Positions 36,901-44,862 of a stretch of DNA of 64,000 bases are shown one piece after another (the stretch's first letter is position 1; every line of letters begins with the position of its first letter). The stretch lies in the NCBI RefSeq assembly GCF_036997615.1, contig NZ_JAWLQA010000004.1. The stretch is one strand, 5' to 3'. The position numbers were made by a program, and so were the translations under genes. Source of the DNA: Brachyspira sp949287565. Lineage in GTDB: Bacteria; Spirochaetota; Brachyspiria; Brachyspirales; Brachyspiraceae. The notes beneath the pieces are model-generated. The model was not told the origin of the DNA and ran no database searches. It worked only from the letters and a program-made list of their open reading frames with translations.

Positions 36901-37143
36901 ATATTCATCTATACCTGATATACCTTGTAATTGCTCCTCTATAGGAATAACAGCATTCTGCTCTACATCAAGCGGAGTAGCACCGGGATATATTACAGAT
37001 ATTAACATCATATCCAAGTCTGTAGATGGAATTGATTCTTTTCTTAAATTAAAATAGTAGTAGCCTCCTACAAATAATATGACCATTACTATTATATTAA
37101 CAAGCATCGTTTTTTTTGCAAAAAATACTATAATTCTTTCCAT
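33949..37143 (-). CDS. RND-family efflux transporter permease
   Basis: 1064 aa, the length of AcrB/MexB-type inner-membrane pumps driven by proton uptake. Twelve predicted membrane helices: one at the N-terminus (about 10-30), a cluster at 335-475, one near 535 and another cluster at 865-1030, with two large periplasmic loops between. RND motifs seen include ISVIYPGATPLDVEQNAVIP near residue 50 and VVGIIGLAGVVVNNGIILVD. It is the last gene of a TetR-TolC-RND series; no periplasmic adaptor gene is adjacent. Substrates unknown. Confidence 0.93.
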   Translation of the reverse strand: MERIIVFFAKKTMLVNIIVMVILFVGGYYYFNLRKESIPSTDLDMMLISVIYPGATPLDVEQNAVIPIEEQLQGISGIDEYETTIIENVAIILVTLDETLPDRQPVKDEIFRQMQNVPDLSTDVEEVTTYDLNPNKMAIYTLAVHFKEGMEGDERELFDVSQMLENELVRLEGVGEVRIEGRTDPEIKVYIDPIKMQKNYIALSDVVNALSIRNVRATGGDIESGGKEQTVVTYGEFQDPMEASNVIIRSTFNGQRVRVSDIARVVSGFEDKTTLMRVNRASGYSLSIVKNENADILKTIDVVNQYLKDNADLIPDNIQVSVMGDNSRTIKSLLSIVTSNLIQGFIIIFITLIIFLDFKSAMFTSLGMVVTMFSCFIYMQIAGITFNTMSLAAIITVLGMIVDNSIVVSENIFNFKQAGYKGLEATRLAVSDVVMPIVASTLTTVAAFFPMLTISGMMGKILNIFPKIVIFTLVVSMLQATLLLPNQLQDKEDKYKSYKPKKKGKFKNPLDFDKDALFDKMKIPFGAILEKLISVRYIVIGAFVALLIASVFLAQNSFKNFVLIYDTSADTIVINIEMPTGTTKEVTTKEIAKIEDVVASVVKPEELVALYSLVGKQVDQEVVSEEKGSLAGIMVYLVPAAERDRTADELVALINQEIDKTDIRQTVPIFSMNTKGNIDPGDPVDIKIVGNNTELAKKAKDEIKEFLATVPGVINIDDDDKVGKEELRVMFDYDKIAELGVNVATVANEVRTAYYGTEATYIQELENKLDFRVVFDDEFTYDAKYLENLLIPNSQGRLIYLKNLATIEKADGLATLKHYNGQRTITITAGIEYGKNTSQQVMAAVSERFKDFNRQYRGLKLEFGGEAKETMKAIKQLAFSFAMAFIFVYIVLLLQLNRFIQPIMIMIIIPFGLIGVLLGFAVHKMPLSFMGVVGIIGLAGVVVNNGIILVDLINKIIDEGVEGGKKGVAKAIVDGAKQRLRPVFLTTVTTVVGLLPTAYGIGGRADIIIPIVMALAYGLLFASLLTLIFLPCMFMIMFDLRLIKIPSTTNPSEEITSTITTTAN

Positions 37144-37222
37144 ATATTGCTTAATCTCCTCTATTTTGTGTATCTAAATTAATGTATCTAATGTAAATAA
37201 AGATTTTTGTTATTAAGGAGGC

Positions 37223-37238
37223 TAATTTATATAAATTA
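37223..37238. promoter_or_regulatory. 16-bp perfect palindrome between tolC-like and RND genes
   Basis: TAATTTATATAAATTA is its own reverse complement. It lies in the 150-base gap upstream of the RND gene. It may be an operator or just AT-rich chance; the gap holds no open reading frame. Confidence 0.3.
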
Positions 37239-37293
37239 ATTAACTTCCTCAACAAATATTTTATTCCTCTAAATCCTTATTGAAAGTTGCTAT

Positions 37294-38748
37294 TTATTCG
37301 TAATCCATTGCAAGTAAAGCCCTATAATCAAATATAGTCGTTATAAATTCGTATTGATAATTTAAAAGCTCTGTTTGAGTAGCTACTAATTCCAATCTTG
37401 ATGTAAGAAGATCATCAATTTCTAAACGTCCTTGATCAAGTTTTTGAAGCTGTGTAGCTATTCTTGAATTGATTGCTCTTATTTGCATTTGCTTGCTTGA
37501 TATTAAATTTTTATAAGCATTGAATCTAGAAATATATGTTTGCAATTGAGTATTAAAATCTTTTTCTAATTGATCATATTGTGCTATTATTCCATATAAG
37601 GAGTTTTCAGCCATTTGGTATTGTGCTTTATTTGCTCTGTTTCCTATAGGGTAAGAGAATTGTACTCCGGCAAAGAAATCAACATTTGTCATACTATTGA
37701 AAGATTTAAAATATCCGTCACTGTTAGGGCTAAGTCCATTAAGACTTACACTGCCCACAAAATCTAAATTAGGGAGAGTACCATTTTTCATGGCATCAAG
37801 AGTATATTCAGCTCTTATTTTTGATTGATATGCTATTTGTCCGTTTATACTATCAGCAAAAGGAACAGCTTCCATCTGCATATTACTTCCTAAATCCAAA
37901 TAAGCATCCCAAGTTGTATGATCTGGTTTTATATTAGTTACAGGCATAAAGAAACTTACAGTTGCCAAAAGACTGTCTAAATAAACTTGATTCTGTGCAT
38001 AATAGTCACTGTAAACCATAGTTTGAGTTCTTGCATTCTGATAAGAGTCATTATCTATAAGTCCGTTATTGTATCTGTCTCTCATCTGATTTTCAAATCT
38101 TTTTGCAGTTATATACATGTTTCTATAGTATGCAAGAAGTTTTTCATACATAATCCATTGATAATAAATTTTTTGATATGAAACAATAACGCTTGCATCA
38201 TCTAATTTTCTTTGAAGCTTAGCTATAGCAAGAGCATATTCAGCATCTTTTATAGGATACCTATCTAAAGTACCAAAAAAATTCCTCAAAAGCGGCTGAG
38301 TTACTTCTAAAGTTAATGAAGGCTGATAATTATTAAAATCTACAGACTGACCTCCAGGCATATTTAATTTTCCGCCCAAAAAAGAAGTATGTGTTAAATT
38401 AACAGACCATTTAGTTCCTGTATAAGGTATTAAAGAACCTAATCCTATTCCTGCCTGTATTCCTGTAGCATTGACACTTGGGCTAGCTGTGGTGCTTGTA
38501 TATCCGCTTGATAAACTTCCGTATTTACCTACCGCTCCAAGCTGTGCAGATAAATTTACATCTCCAGAGCTTTCTGCACTAAGCAAATTCATTTCAGCAT
38601 TAGTTTCTGTTACAGCATTAATCTTTAGTTCTGGTATCTGATCTCTTATAGTTTCCATGTAAGCGGCATAAGTCAATACATTTGTTTGTCCATATAAAAT
38701 ATTTATAAACAAAATAGAACATAAAATTATTTTAACAGTTATTTTCAT
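37294..38748 (-). CDS. TolC-family outer-membrane efflux protein
   Basis: 484 aa with a signal peptide (MKITVKIILCSILFINILYG). Two homologous halves each with long coiled-coil helices and barrel strands, as in TolC/OprM trimers: QPLLRNFFGTLDRYPIKDAE followed by a long helix, and DFFAGVQFSYPIGNRANKAQ followed by the second. It provides the outer-membrane exit duct for the RND pump that follows on the same strand. No lipobox Cys at the signal end, so it is TolC-like rather than an OprM-type lipoprotein. Confidence 0.9.
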   Translation of the reverse strand: MKITVKIILCSILFINILYGQTNVLTYAAYMETIRDQIPELKINAVTETNAEMNLLSAESSGDVNLSAQLGAVGKYGSLSSGYTSTTASPSVNATGIQAGIGLGSLIPYTGTKWSVNLTHTSFLGGKLNMPGGQSVDFNNYQPSLTLEVTQPLLRNFFGTLDRYPIKDAEYALAIAKLQRKLDDASVIVSYQKIYYQWIMYEKLLAYYRNMYITAKRFENQMRDRYNNGLIDNDSYQNARTQTMVYSDYYAQNQVYLDSLLATVSFFMPVTNIKPDHTTWDAYLDLGSNMQMEAVPFADSINGQIAYQSKIRAEYTLDAMKNGTLPNLDFVGSVSLNGLSPNSDGYFKSFNSMTNVDFFAGVQFSYPIGNRANKAQYQMAENSLYGIIAQYDQLEKDFNTQLQTYISRFNAYKNLISSKQMQIRAINSRIATQLQKLDQGRLEIDDLLTSRLELVATQTELLNYQYEFITTIFDYRALLAMDYE

Positions 38749-38809
38749 TTACTCTCCTTATCACATCAAATCATACAATATTAATTCTTACTTCATTTGA
38801 TAAAAAACA

Positions 38810-39538
38810 TTAATTTTTGAAACTATATTTGTGTATGTTTTTACTTCCGAGCAAAAGCAGTAATGTTTTATATAATGTGTCAATTAAATTATCTAAATTC
38901 ACATCTAATGTTCTTTCTGCTTCTTCCTGCTCTATATTTCCTTCATCTCCTTTGTAATAGTATAGCTTTCTGTCTAGGTTATAATATTTATTTAATATTA
39001 ATTCGTTTCCTATTCCTGAAGCTGCCACTATCATCTGCATATAAATGTCTTGAGGATCTATTACCGGATTGAAATATTTTTCATCAATTTTCTTATCTAT
39101 GAATATTAACAGTTCTGAAAACCAATAATCCAATACAAGGTCTTTATTTATATTATCTTTCAATTTCTGCATTCTTTCTTTACTGTTAAAAAACATAGCC
39201 TGCAACTCAAACATTATTTTTCCAAATTCCTTGGCTGTTATAAAGAAAAATTTTCTAAAAGCATTAAATAATTCAAATATAGCTTTTTCAGGTTCATCAT
39301 AAAAATTGTCTATAATATCTCTAGGATTGACTTCAGCTTTATTGCTGTTAATCAATGCTATTACAATTTCATCTATATTTGAATAATATTTGTAAACACC
39401 TCCTTGGCTTAAACCTGACTCTTTAACAATATCTTTCATTCTTACACTATATGCAGGCTTTTTAAAAAATACCCTAATAGCCGCATCTAGTATTATCTTC
39501 CTTTTGTTCTCAAAATATTCTTGATTTACTTTAGGCAT
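38810..39538 (-). CDS. TetR-family transcriptional regulator
   Basis: 242 aa from the ATG at 39538 (MPKVNQEYFENKRKIILDAA). The frame is open for another 51 codons upstream, but those lack a conserved start and cover the operator-like sequence. The N-terminal TetR HTH is clear (IRVFFKKPAYSVRMKDIVKESGLSQG, then GVYKYYSNIDEIV). The C-terminal ligand domain is divergent. It heads the efflux genes at 61 bases distance on the same strand, so it most likely represses the operon and itself. Confidence 0.9.
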   Translation of the reverse strand: MPKVNQEYFENKRKIILDAAIRVFFKKPAYSVRMKDIVKESGLSQGGVYKYYSNIDEIVIALINSNKAEVNPRDIIDNFYDEPEKAIFELFNAFRKFFFITAKEFGKIMFELQAMFFNSKERMQKLKDNINKDLVLDYWFSELLIFIDKKIDEKYFNPVIDPQDIYMQMIVAASGIGNELILNKYYNLDRKLYYYKGDEGNIEQEEAERTLDVNLDNLIDTLYKTLLLLLGSKNIHKYSFKN

Positions 39539-39586
39539 TGTATTATTTTGGTGTTCACCTCGTATTTGAAAAATTAATATGAAAAT

Positions 39587-39610
39587 AAAAACGATACTAG
39601 TGTCATTTTT
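39587..39610. promoter_or_regulatory. Candidate TetR operator
   Basis: A 24-base near-palindrome centred on GATACTAGTGTC (20 of 24 positions symmetric), 49-72 bases upstream of the regulator's ATG. Size and place suit a TetR dimer site controlling the regulator-efflux operon. Binding is inferred. Confidence 0.5.
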
Positions 39611-39837
39611 ATTTGTGAAATACATATTATTACGATTAGATTTTATTGTCAATATATTTTGTATAGAAAAATTTACAGTTTTTATATACAATTTGTAAAA
39701 CTATATAAAAATATTATTAAATATACTACATTTCTTACATAAAATATTTGTAATTAACTATTGTAAATATTTATATTTAGTTTAATATTAACATATACAA
39801 TAACTTCAATAAAATTTTAAAATGGAGTTTGATTATT

Positions 39838-40173
39838 ATGGAAGTAAATATTAAAGAGTTAGAAAACAACATTGTAATATTGAAATTGGATGGAGATATA
39901 GATGTTTATACTTCATCTGATTTGAAAGATTCTATTTTTTCTCAAATAGAGTTTGGGGCTAAGAAAATAATAGTAGATATGGAAGATGTTTATTATATAG
40001 ACAGCAGCGGAATAGGGGTATTTATTTCTGCATTTGGGGCATTTAAGAAGGTAAATGGTAAGATATGTTTTGTAAAGGTAACAGACCCTGTAAAAAAAGT
40101 GTTTGAACTTACTAAAATTACTAGCTTTTTTCCTATATTTACAACAGAGACAGAAGCATTAGAAAAATTCTAA
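39838..40173 (+). CDS. STAS-domain anti-sigma-factor antagonist
   Basis: 111 aa from the ATG at 39838 with GGAG 10 bases upstream (an in-frame TTG at 39829 is less likely). A single STAS domain of the SpoIIAA type: VILKLDGDIDVYTSSDLKDS and the phosphorylatable Ser loop VYYIDSSGIGVFISAF. Such proteins are switched by phosphorylation and release a partner regulator. No anti-sigma factor or phosphatase lies beside it. The GHKL-type protein at 9751 is a possible kinase partner, purely as a guess. Confidence 0.88.
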   Translation: MEVNIKELENNIVILKLDGDIDVYTSSDLKDSIFSQIEFGAKKIIVDMEDVYYIDSSGIGVFISAFGAFKKVNGKICFVKVTDPVKKVFELTKITSFFPIFTTETEALEKF

Positions 40174-40214
40174 TTATTTTTTATTTTTGCATCGAATTTA
40201 AATAAAAATAATAG

Positions 40215-40242
40215 TTGATTTTTTATTTAATAGTTATACAAT
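40215..40242 (+). promoter_or_regulatory. Candidate promoter of the ATP synthase operon
   Basis: TTGATT (40215-40220), a 16-base spacer and TACAAT (40237-40242), about 90 bases before atpB. Confidence 0.48.
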
Positions 40243-40332
40243 TAATTTTAAATTATTTTTTATTTTTTAGATGATAGAATTTTTCTTATTATAAGGTAGT
40301 AATTGTTTATTATGTTTAAAGAAGTAATTTTA

Positions 40333-41223
40333 ATGAAAAAAAATTTTGTGTTAATATTAATATTTTTCACTATATTTAGTACAAATATGGTTTACGGAGC
40401 AGAAAGTATTAATGATTACATTATGGAAGAAATAGGAGATAATACAGAACATCCATTTTATACTTTTCCAATAAGATTCGGACATTATCTCAATTTTGAC
40501 TTCAAAGTAACAAAACATATAATATTGGTAACTTTAGCAGGTATTTTATCTGTTTGCAGTATGAAATACTTAGCTCATAAACTTAAACGTCCTTTGAACA
40601 GACCTACATATTTACAAAGCATATTGGAAGGTTTGATAGACTATATGAATAAGGATGTTATCGGTGCCACTTTAGGCGAGGAAGGCAAGAAATATGTGCC
40701 TTTTTGTCTTACGATATTTTTATTCGTATTATTTTCTAATATATTAGGTCTTATCCCAGCATTAATAAAAGTAACAACAGAAGGCGGCGGTCATGCCTAT
40801 TTAGCAGGCGGTATCGGAGCGAATATAGGTTTTACAGGTGCAATAGCTATAATAGTGTTTATAGTTTATGTATTTGCTGGTATAAGAAAGAAAGGCATCA
40901 TAAAATATTGGACAGGTTTAGTTCCAAAAGGATTACCTTTACCTTTAATACCTATAATATGGGTTTTAGAGTTTATTACATTATTTAATAGGGCATTTGC
41001 TTTAGCAATACGTTTATTTGCAAACATAACAGGCGGACATATAATGATGATGGTAATACCTTATTTGATAATTATGTCTGGTACTGTATTGGTAGCGCCA
41101 TTTGCGGTATTATTTTTGAGTTTTATATATGTGCTTGAAATGTTTGTGGCAGTTTTACAGGCTTATATATTCTCATTATTATCAGCGGTTTATATTGGAA
41201 TTGCTATTAGTGATGAGCATTAA
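40333..41223 (+). CDS. atpB: F-type ATP synthase subunit a
   Basis: Membrane subunit forming the ion half-channels beside the c ring. 296 aa from the ATG at 40333 (GAAG 8 bases upstream); ATGs or TTG at 40303 and 40312 would only add a few residues. A signal-like N-terminus (MKKNFVLILIFFTIFSTNMVYGA) is followed by several membrane helices. The essential Arg is in FALAIRLFANITGGH. It is the first gene of the operon; no atpI-like gene precedes it. Confidence 0.94.
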   Translation: MKKNFVLILIFFTIFSTNMVYGAESINDYIMEEIGDNTEHPFYTFPIRFGHYLNFDFKVTKHIILVTLAGILSVCSMKYLAHKLKRPLNRPTYLQSILEGLIDYMNKDVIGATLGEEGKKYVPFCLTIFLFVLFSNILGLIPALIKVTTEGGGHAYLAGGIGANIGFTGAIAIIVFIVYVFAGIRKKGIIKYWTGLVPKGLPLPLIPIIWVLEFITLFNRAFALAIRLFANITGGHIMMMVIPYLIIMSGTVLVAPFAVLFLSFIYVLEMFVAVLQAYIFSLLSAVYIGIAISDEH

Positions 41224-41267
41224 ATAAATATTTAAAATAAAATTTAAATAAAAAGGAGAATAAAAAA

Positions 41268-41489
41268 ATGGAACTTTCTATATTAGGAGCAGCAATTGGA
41301 GCAGGTCTTGCAGCCATAGGAGTTGGAATAGGAATAGGTTTTATAGGTTCTAGAGCAGTTGAAGGTGTTGCCAGACAGCCTGAAGTTTCTGGAAAGATAC
41401 AAGCTGTTATGCTTATAGCAGCAGCATTAATAGAAGGTGTTGGTTTATTTGCTTTAGTAATTTGTATTCTTGCATTATTCACAAAATAA
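41268..41489 (+). CDS. atpE: F-type ATP synthase subunit c
   Basis: Forms the rotating ion-binding ring. 73 aa, two membrane helices joined by the polar loop VARQPEVSGK. The ion-binding Glu is E56 in AALIEGVGLF. The Gln of sodium-type c subunits is Ile23 here (GIGIGFIGSRAVE), and the Ser/Thr/Tyr after the Glu are Gly, Val and Phe, which points to protons rather than sodium as the coupling ion (inference). AAGGAG precedes the ATG. Confidence 0.95.
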   Translation: MELSILGAAIGAGLAAIGVGIGIGFIGSRAVEGVARQPEVSGKIQAVMLIAAALIEGVGLFALVICILALFTK

Positions 41490-41518
41490 TAAATAAAAAA
41501 TAATTTGGGGGTAATTGT

Positions 41519-42022
41519 ATGGCACTTTTAAAAATAGATCCTGGTATAATAATTTGGACTTGGATCACATTTTTACTAGTTCTTGCTGTATTAGGTGCTT
41601 CTACTTGGAAAATAATTTTAAAAGGCTTAAATGCTAGAGCAGATAAAATTCAAGAAGATTTAGAAGAAGCTGAAAAAACTAGAGAGAATGCCAAAAAATC
41701 TTTAGCAGCATATAGAGAGCAAATTGATAATGCTAAAGCTGAAGCCAGTGCTATCATAGAAAATGCTAGAGTTGAGGCTAATAGGATTAGAGATAAAATT
41801 ATTAATAATGCTAGAGAGGAAGCAGAACTTAATAAAAACAAAATTATGTCTGAAATAGACAGGTCTAAAGAAGAGGCTATGAATAGTGTAAAAAAACAGG
41901 CACTTGATATTGCTGTTGTTATGGCGGAAACTATTCTTAAAAGAAATGTTAATAAAGAAGATAATCAGGCTTTGATTAATGAATTTATTAATAATGCTAA
42001 CAAAGAAAACAATCAGAAATGA
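41519..42022 (+). CDS. atpF: F-type ATP synthase subunit b
   Basis: Peripheral stalk subunit. 167 aa. One N-terminal membrane helix (about 10-30: IIIWTWITFLLVLAVLGAST) is followed by a long charged coiled coil with regular Glu/Lys/Ala (LEEAEKTRENAKKSLAAYRE). GGGGG lies before the ATG. It contacts the delta subunit, and two delta genes follow, which makes the stalk composition an open question. Confidence 0.93.
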   Translation: MALLKIDPGIIIWTWITFLLVLAVLGASTWKIILKGLNARADKIQEDLEEAEKTRENAKKSLAAYREQIDNAKAEASAIIENARVEANRIRDKIINNAREEAELNKNKIMSEIDRSKEEAMNSVKKQALDIAVVMAETILKRNVNKEDNQALINEFINNANKENNQK

Positions 42023-42064
42023 TATTATGATATTTTAAGAGTTTTTAGGAAGTAAATTAATCTT

Positions 42065-42613
42065 ATGAAAGAAAGTGATAAAATACAAATATTGAAACCT
42101 ACAGCCAGTGCTATATTTGAAATAGCTAGAGAGCTTGGAATGATAAAAGAAATATATAATGAACTTTCAGAATGTTCAAAATTATTTCAAGATATTGATA
42201 TTAAAAAATATTTTTTTGATAAATCAATTTCAAAGAAAGATAAAAAAGAATTAATAGATAAAAGATTAAAACCAATACTTTCTAAAGAAACTTATGCTTT
42301 TGTATCTATATTAACAGAACATGACAGTATAGATGTACTGCCTGATATTGTTGCTTTGTATAAAGAGATAGCAGATGATTATAGTAATATAGTCAGAGTT
42401 CGTATTATTACAGCAAGCACTATTGATGATAAGACAGTAGAAGATATCATTCAAACGGTTAAATGTTTCTCTAATAATGAGATATCTTATGAGACTGTAG
42501 TTGATGAAAATATTATAGGCGGAATAATAGTATATATTGGCTCTGTTGTTTATGATTATAGTATAAAAAAACAAATAGATTTATTGCAAAATAAATTTAC
42601 CTATGGTAATTAA
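42065..42613 (+). CDS. atpH: F-type ATP synthase subunit delta, copy 1
   Basis: OSCP/delta subunit linking the peripheral stalk to F1. 182 aa, normal. The N-terminal helical domain begins KPTASAIFEIARELG, and the C-terminal signature VDENIIGGIIVYIGSVVYDY is diagnostic. A second complete delta gene follows directly. The two share the signature but are otherwise quite different, so the duplication is not recent. The start ATG at 42065 has AGGAAG upstream. Confidence 0.92.
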   Translation: MKESDKIQILKPTASAIFEIARELGMIKEIYNELSECSKLFQDIDIKKYFFDKSISKKDKKELIDKRLKPILSKETYAFVSILTEHDSIDVLPDIVALYKEIADDYSNIVRVRIITASTIDDKTVEDIIQTVKCFSNNEISYETVVDENIIGGIIVYIGSVVYDYSIKKQIDLLQNKFTYGN

Positions 42614-42635
42614 TAAACATTATAGGAGTTATAAT

Positions 42636-43277
42636 ATGGATTCTATTGCTGAAAATATTTTAAGTGATCTCAAGAAGGAAGTGCTTAAAGAGGTTACAAG
42701 AGAAAAGGCAAGTAGATTTAGCCGTATTGTAAAGAATGAATCTAGTGCCAAGAATTATGCTAAGGCTATGTTTGATATTGCTTCAGATATGGGTAAAATA
42801 GAGGCAATTAAAAGCGATTTGAATATTGTATATTCATCTTTGCTTGTTGATAATGATATATATGATTTTTTTAAATCTAGTTTTATAGACGGACATTTGA
42901 GAATGCGTATATTAAAAAAAATATATGCAGATAAGATTTTAGAAGAAATATTTAATCTCATTGCTATCTTGATAGAAAGAGATATGATTAGTATGTTATT
43001 TGCAATAATAGTAGAATATGAAAACTTATGCAATGAATATTATAATATAATTGTAGTAAAAATTACAACTGCATCAAATATGACAGATATAGAAGATATG
43101 AATAAACTTAAAGATCATATTACAAATATGATATCAGATAAAGACATACATTTTACATTTAATATAGATGAAAATATAATAGGCGGTGTTGTAATAGAAA
43201 TAGAAGATGTTGTATATGATTATAGTGTGAGAAGACTGCTTACAGAACTAAAATCTTCTATTTCTGAAATTAATTGA
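42636..43277 (+). CDS. F-type ATP synthase subunit delta, copy 2
   Basis: 213 aa from the ATG at 42636, where AGGAG lies 7 bases upstream; an earlier in-frame start at 42603 overlaps copy 1 and is less likely. It has an N-terminal extension of about 35 charged residues (MDSIAENILSDLKKEVLKEV) before the usual delta start SAKNYAKAMFDIASDMG. The C-terminal signature IDENIIGGVVIEIEDVVYDY matches copy 1. The extension has no membrane helix, so this is not a b-delta fusion. Which copy serves the enzyme is unknown. Confidence 0.9.
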   Translation: MDSIAENILSDLKKEVLKEVTREKASRFSRIVKNESSAKNYAKAMFDIASDMGKIEAIKSDLNIVYSSLLVDNDIYDFFKSSFIDGHLRMRILKKIYADKILEEIFNLIAILIERDMISMLFAIIVEYENLCNEYYNIIVVKITTASNMTDIEDMNKLKDHITNMISDKDIHFTFNIDENIIGGVVIEIEDVVYDYSVRRLLTELKSSISEIN

Positions 43278-43303
43278 TACATTTTATATTTGAGGAATTG
43301 TTT

Positions 43304-44803
43304 ATGAATATAAAAGCTAGTGAAATTGCAGCAGTTCTTAAAGAAGAGATTAAGAATTATAAAGCTGATTTTACTCCGAATGAAGTAGGGGTAGTTGTAG
43401 AGGTTGGAGACGGTATAGCCAGAATCATCGGACTTCCGCATGTTATGGCTAATGAGATGATACTTTTTGAAAGCGGTGCTGTTGGTCTTGCTTTTAACTT
43501 GGAAGAAGAAACTATAGGTGCTATAGTTTTAGGTGATTATTACGGAATTAAAGAAGGAAGTAAAGTAAGCAGGCTTAAAAGGATATTAGAAGTACCTGTT
43601 GGTGATGTATTACTTGGAAGAGTTGTTAATCCTTTGGGTGTGCCTATAGACGGACATGGAGAAATAACTACCGATAAAAGGAGAGTTATAGAATTTCCTG
43701 CTCCTGGTATTGCTGACAGACAGGCGGTAAAACAGCCTCTTCAAACTGGTATTAAAGCTATTGACTCTATGACTCCTATAGGAAGAGGACAAAGACAGCT
43801 TATCATAGGCGACAGAGGTACAGGAAAAACTTCAATTGCTCTTGATGCTATAATCAATCAAAAAGGTACAGGCGTTATATGTGTTTATGTAGCAATAGGG
43901 CAAAAGGCTTCTACAGTTGCCGGAGTTGTTGATACATTAAGACAGCATGGAGCATTAGAATATACTATAGTAGTTGCTGCAACTGCTGCTGATTCTGCTC
44001 CGCTTCAATACATAGCTCCTTATGCAGGATGTGCTATGGCAGAATATTTTATGTATGAACAGAAAAAAGATACATTGATTATATATGATGACTTAACTAA
44101 ACAGGCTAATGCTTACAGACAGATATCATTACTTTTAAGAAGACCTCCTGGAAGGGAAGCTTTTCCGGGTGATGTATTCTATTTGCATTCAAGATTACTT
44201 GAAAGAGCTGCAAAACTTAGTGATGAATTAGGAGGCGGTTCTTTAACAGCACTTCCTATAATAGAAACTCAGGATAATGAGGTATCTGCTTATATTCCTA
44301 CTAACGTTATTTCTATTACTGACGGACAGATATATTTGCTTACTAGTTTGTTTATGAGCGGTGTTCGTCCTGCAATTGATGTAGGTATATCAGTTTCCCG
44401 TGTAGGAGGTAATGCTCAGACTAAGGCTATGAAAAAGGTTGCCGGTACTTTAAGACTTGACCTTGCTTCTTACAGATCTTTAGAGGCATTCTCTCAGCTT
44501 GGTATTGGACTTGATAAAGCTACTTTGGCACAATTAGACAGAGGTGCTAAAATGGTTGAATTATTAAAACAAAAACAATACAGTCCTATACCTTTTGAAG
44601 AACAGGTTATTGTTATATTTGCTGCTACTAAAGGTTTCTTGGATAATATTGAAGTTGACAGAGTTCATGAATTTGAATGGAGACTTCTTCAATATATGAG
44701 AGCTGACAAACAGAATATACTTGATGATATTAGAGAGAAAAAAGATATAGAAGATATGGACGGACTTTATAAAATCATAGAAGAGTTCAAATCTAAGTTC
44801 TAA
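43304..44803 (+). CDS. atpA: F-type ATP synthase subunit alpha
   Basis: Non-catalytic nucleotide-binding subunit of F1. 499 aa from the ATG at 43304 with GAGGA 7 bases upstream. The N-terminal region KASEIAAVLKEEIKNYKADF, the crown with GDGIARIIGLPHVM, Walker A GDRGTGKTSIALDA, and the signature near the C-terminal third AIDVGISVSRVGGNAQTKAM are standard. It identifies the complex as F-type rather than V/A-type. Confidence 0.97.
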   Translation: MNIKASEIAAVLKEEIKNYKADFTPNEVGVVVEVGDGIARIIGLPHVMANEMILFESGAVGLAFNLEEETIGAIVLGDYYGIKEGSKVSRLKRILEVPVGDVLLGRVVNPLGVPIDGHGEITTDKRRVIEFPAPGIADRQAVKQPLQTGIKAIDSMTPIGRGQRQLIIGDRGTGKTSIALDAIINQKGTGVICVYVAIGQKASTVAGVVDTLRQHGALEYTIVVAATAADSAPLQYIAPYAGCAMAEYFMYEQKKDTLIIYDDLTKQANAYRQISLLLRRPPGREAFPGDVFYLHSRLLERAAKLSDELGGGSLTALPIIETQDNEVSAYIPTNVISITDGQIYLLTSLFMSGVRPAIDVGISVSRVGGNAQTKAMKKVAGTLRLDLASYRSLEAFSQLGIGLDKATLAQLDRGAKMVELLKQKQYSPIPFEEQVIVIFAATKGFLDNIEVDRVHEFEWRLLQYMRADKQNILDDIREKKDIEDMDGLYKIIEEFKSKF

Positions 44804-44862
44804 TTTTTATATATTATTACATAAATTAGACTTTGGCGATTCTATTGATTTGGGGTTTTATT

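Noticed and set aside
37223..37238. Palindrome between TolC-like and RND genes as a second TetR site
   Set aside because: It shares no sequence with the candidate operator at 39587 and consists of A/T only, so chance is a sufficient explanation; kept only as a low-confidence feature.
39539..39691. N-terminal extension of the TetR regulator (51 codons)
   Set aside because: It lacks the conserved HTH context, covers an operator-like palindrome and reads as translated intergenic sequence.
42603..42635. Start of the second delta gene at 42603
   Set aside because: It would overlap the first delta gene and has no ribosome site, whereas AGGAG lies 7 bases before the ATG at 42636.
42636..43277. Second delta gene as a b-delta fusion of the mycobacterial kind
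   Set aside because: The N-terminal extension is short and charged with no membrane helix, and a normal b gene is present upstream.
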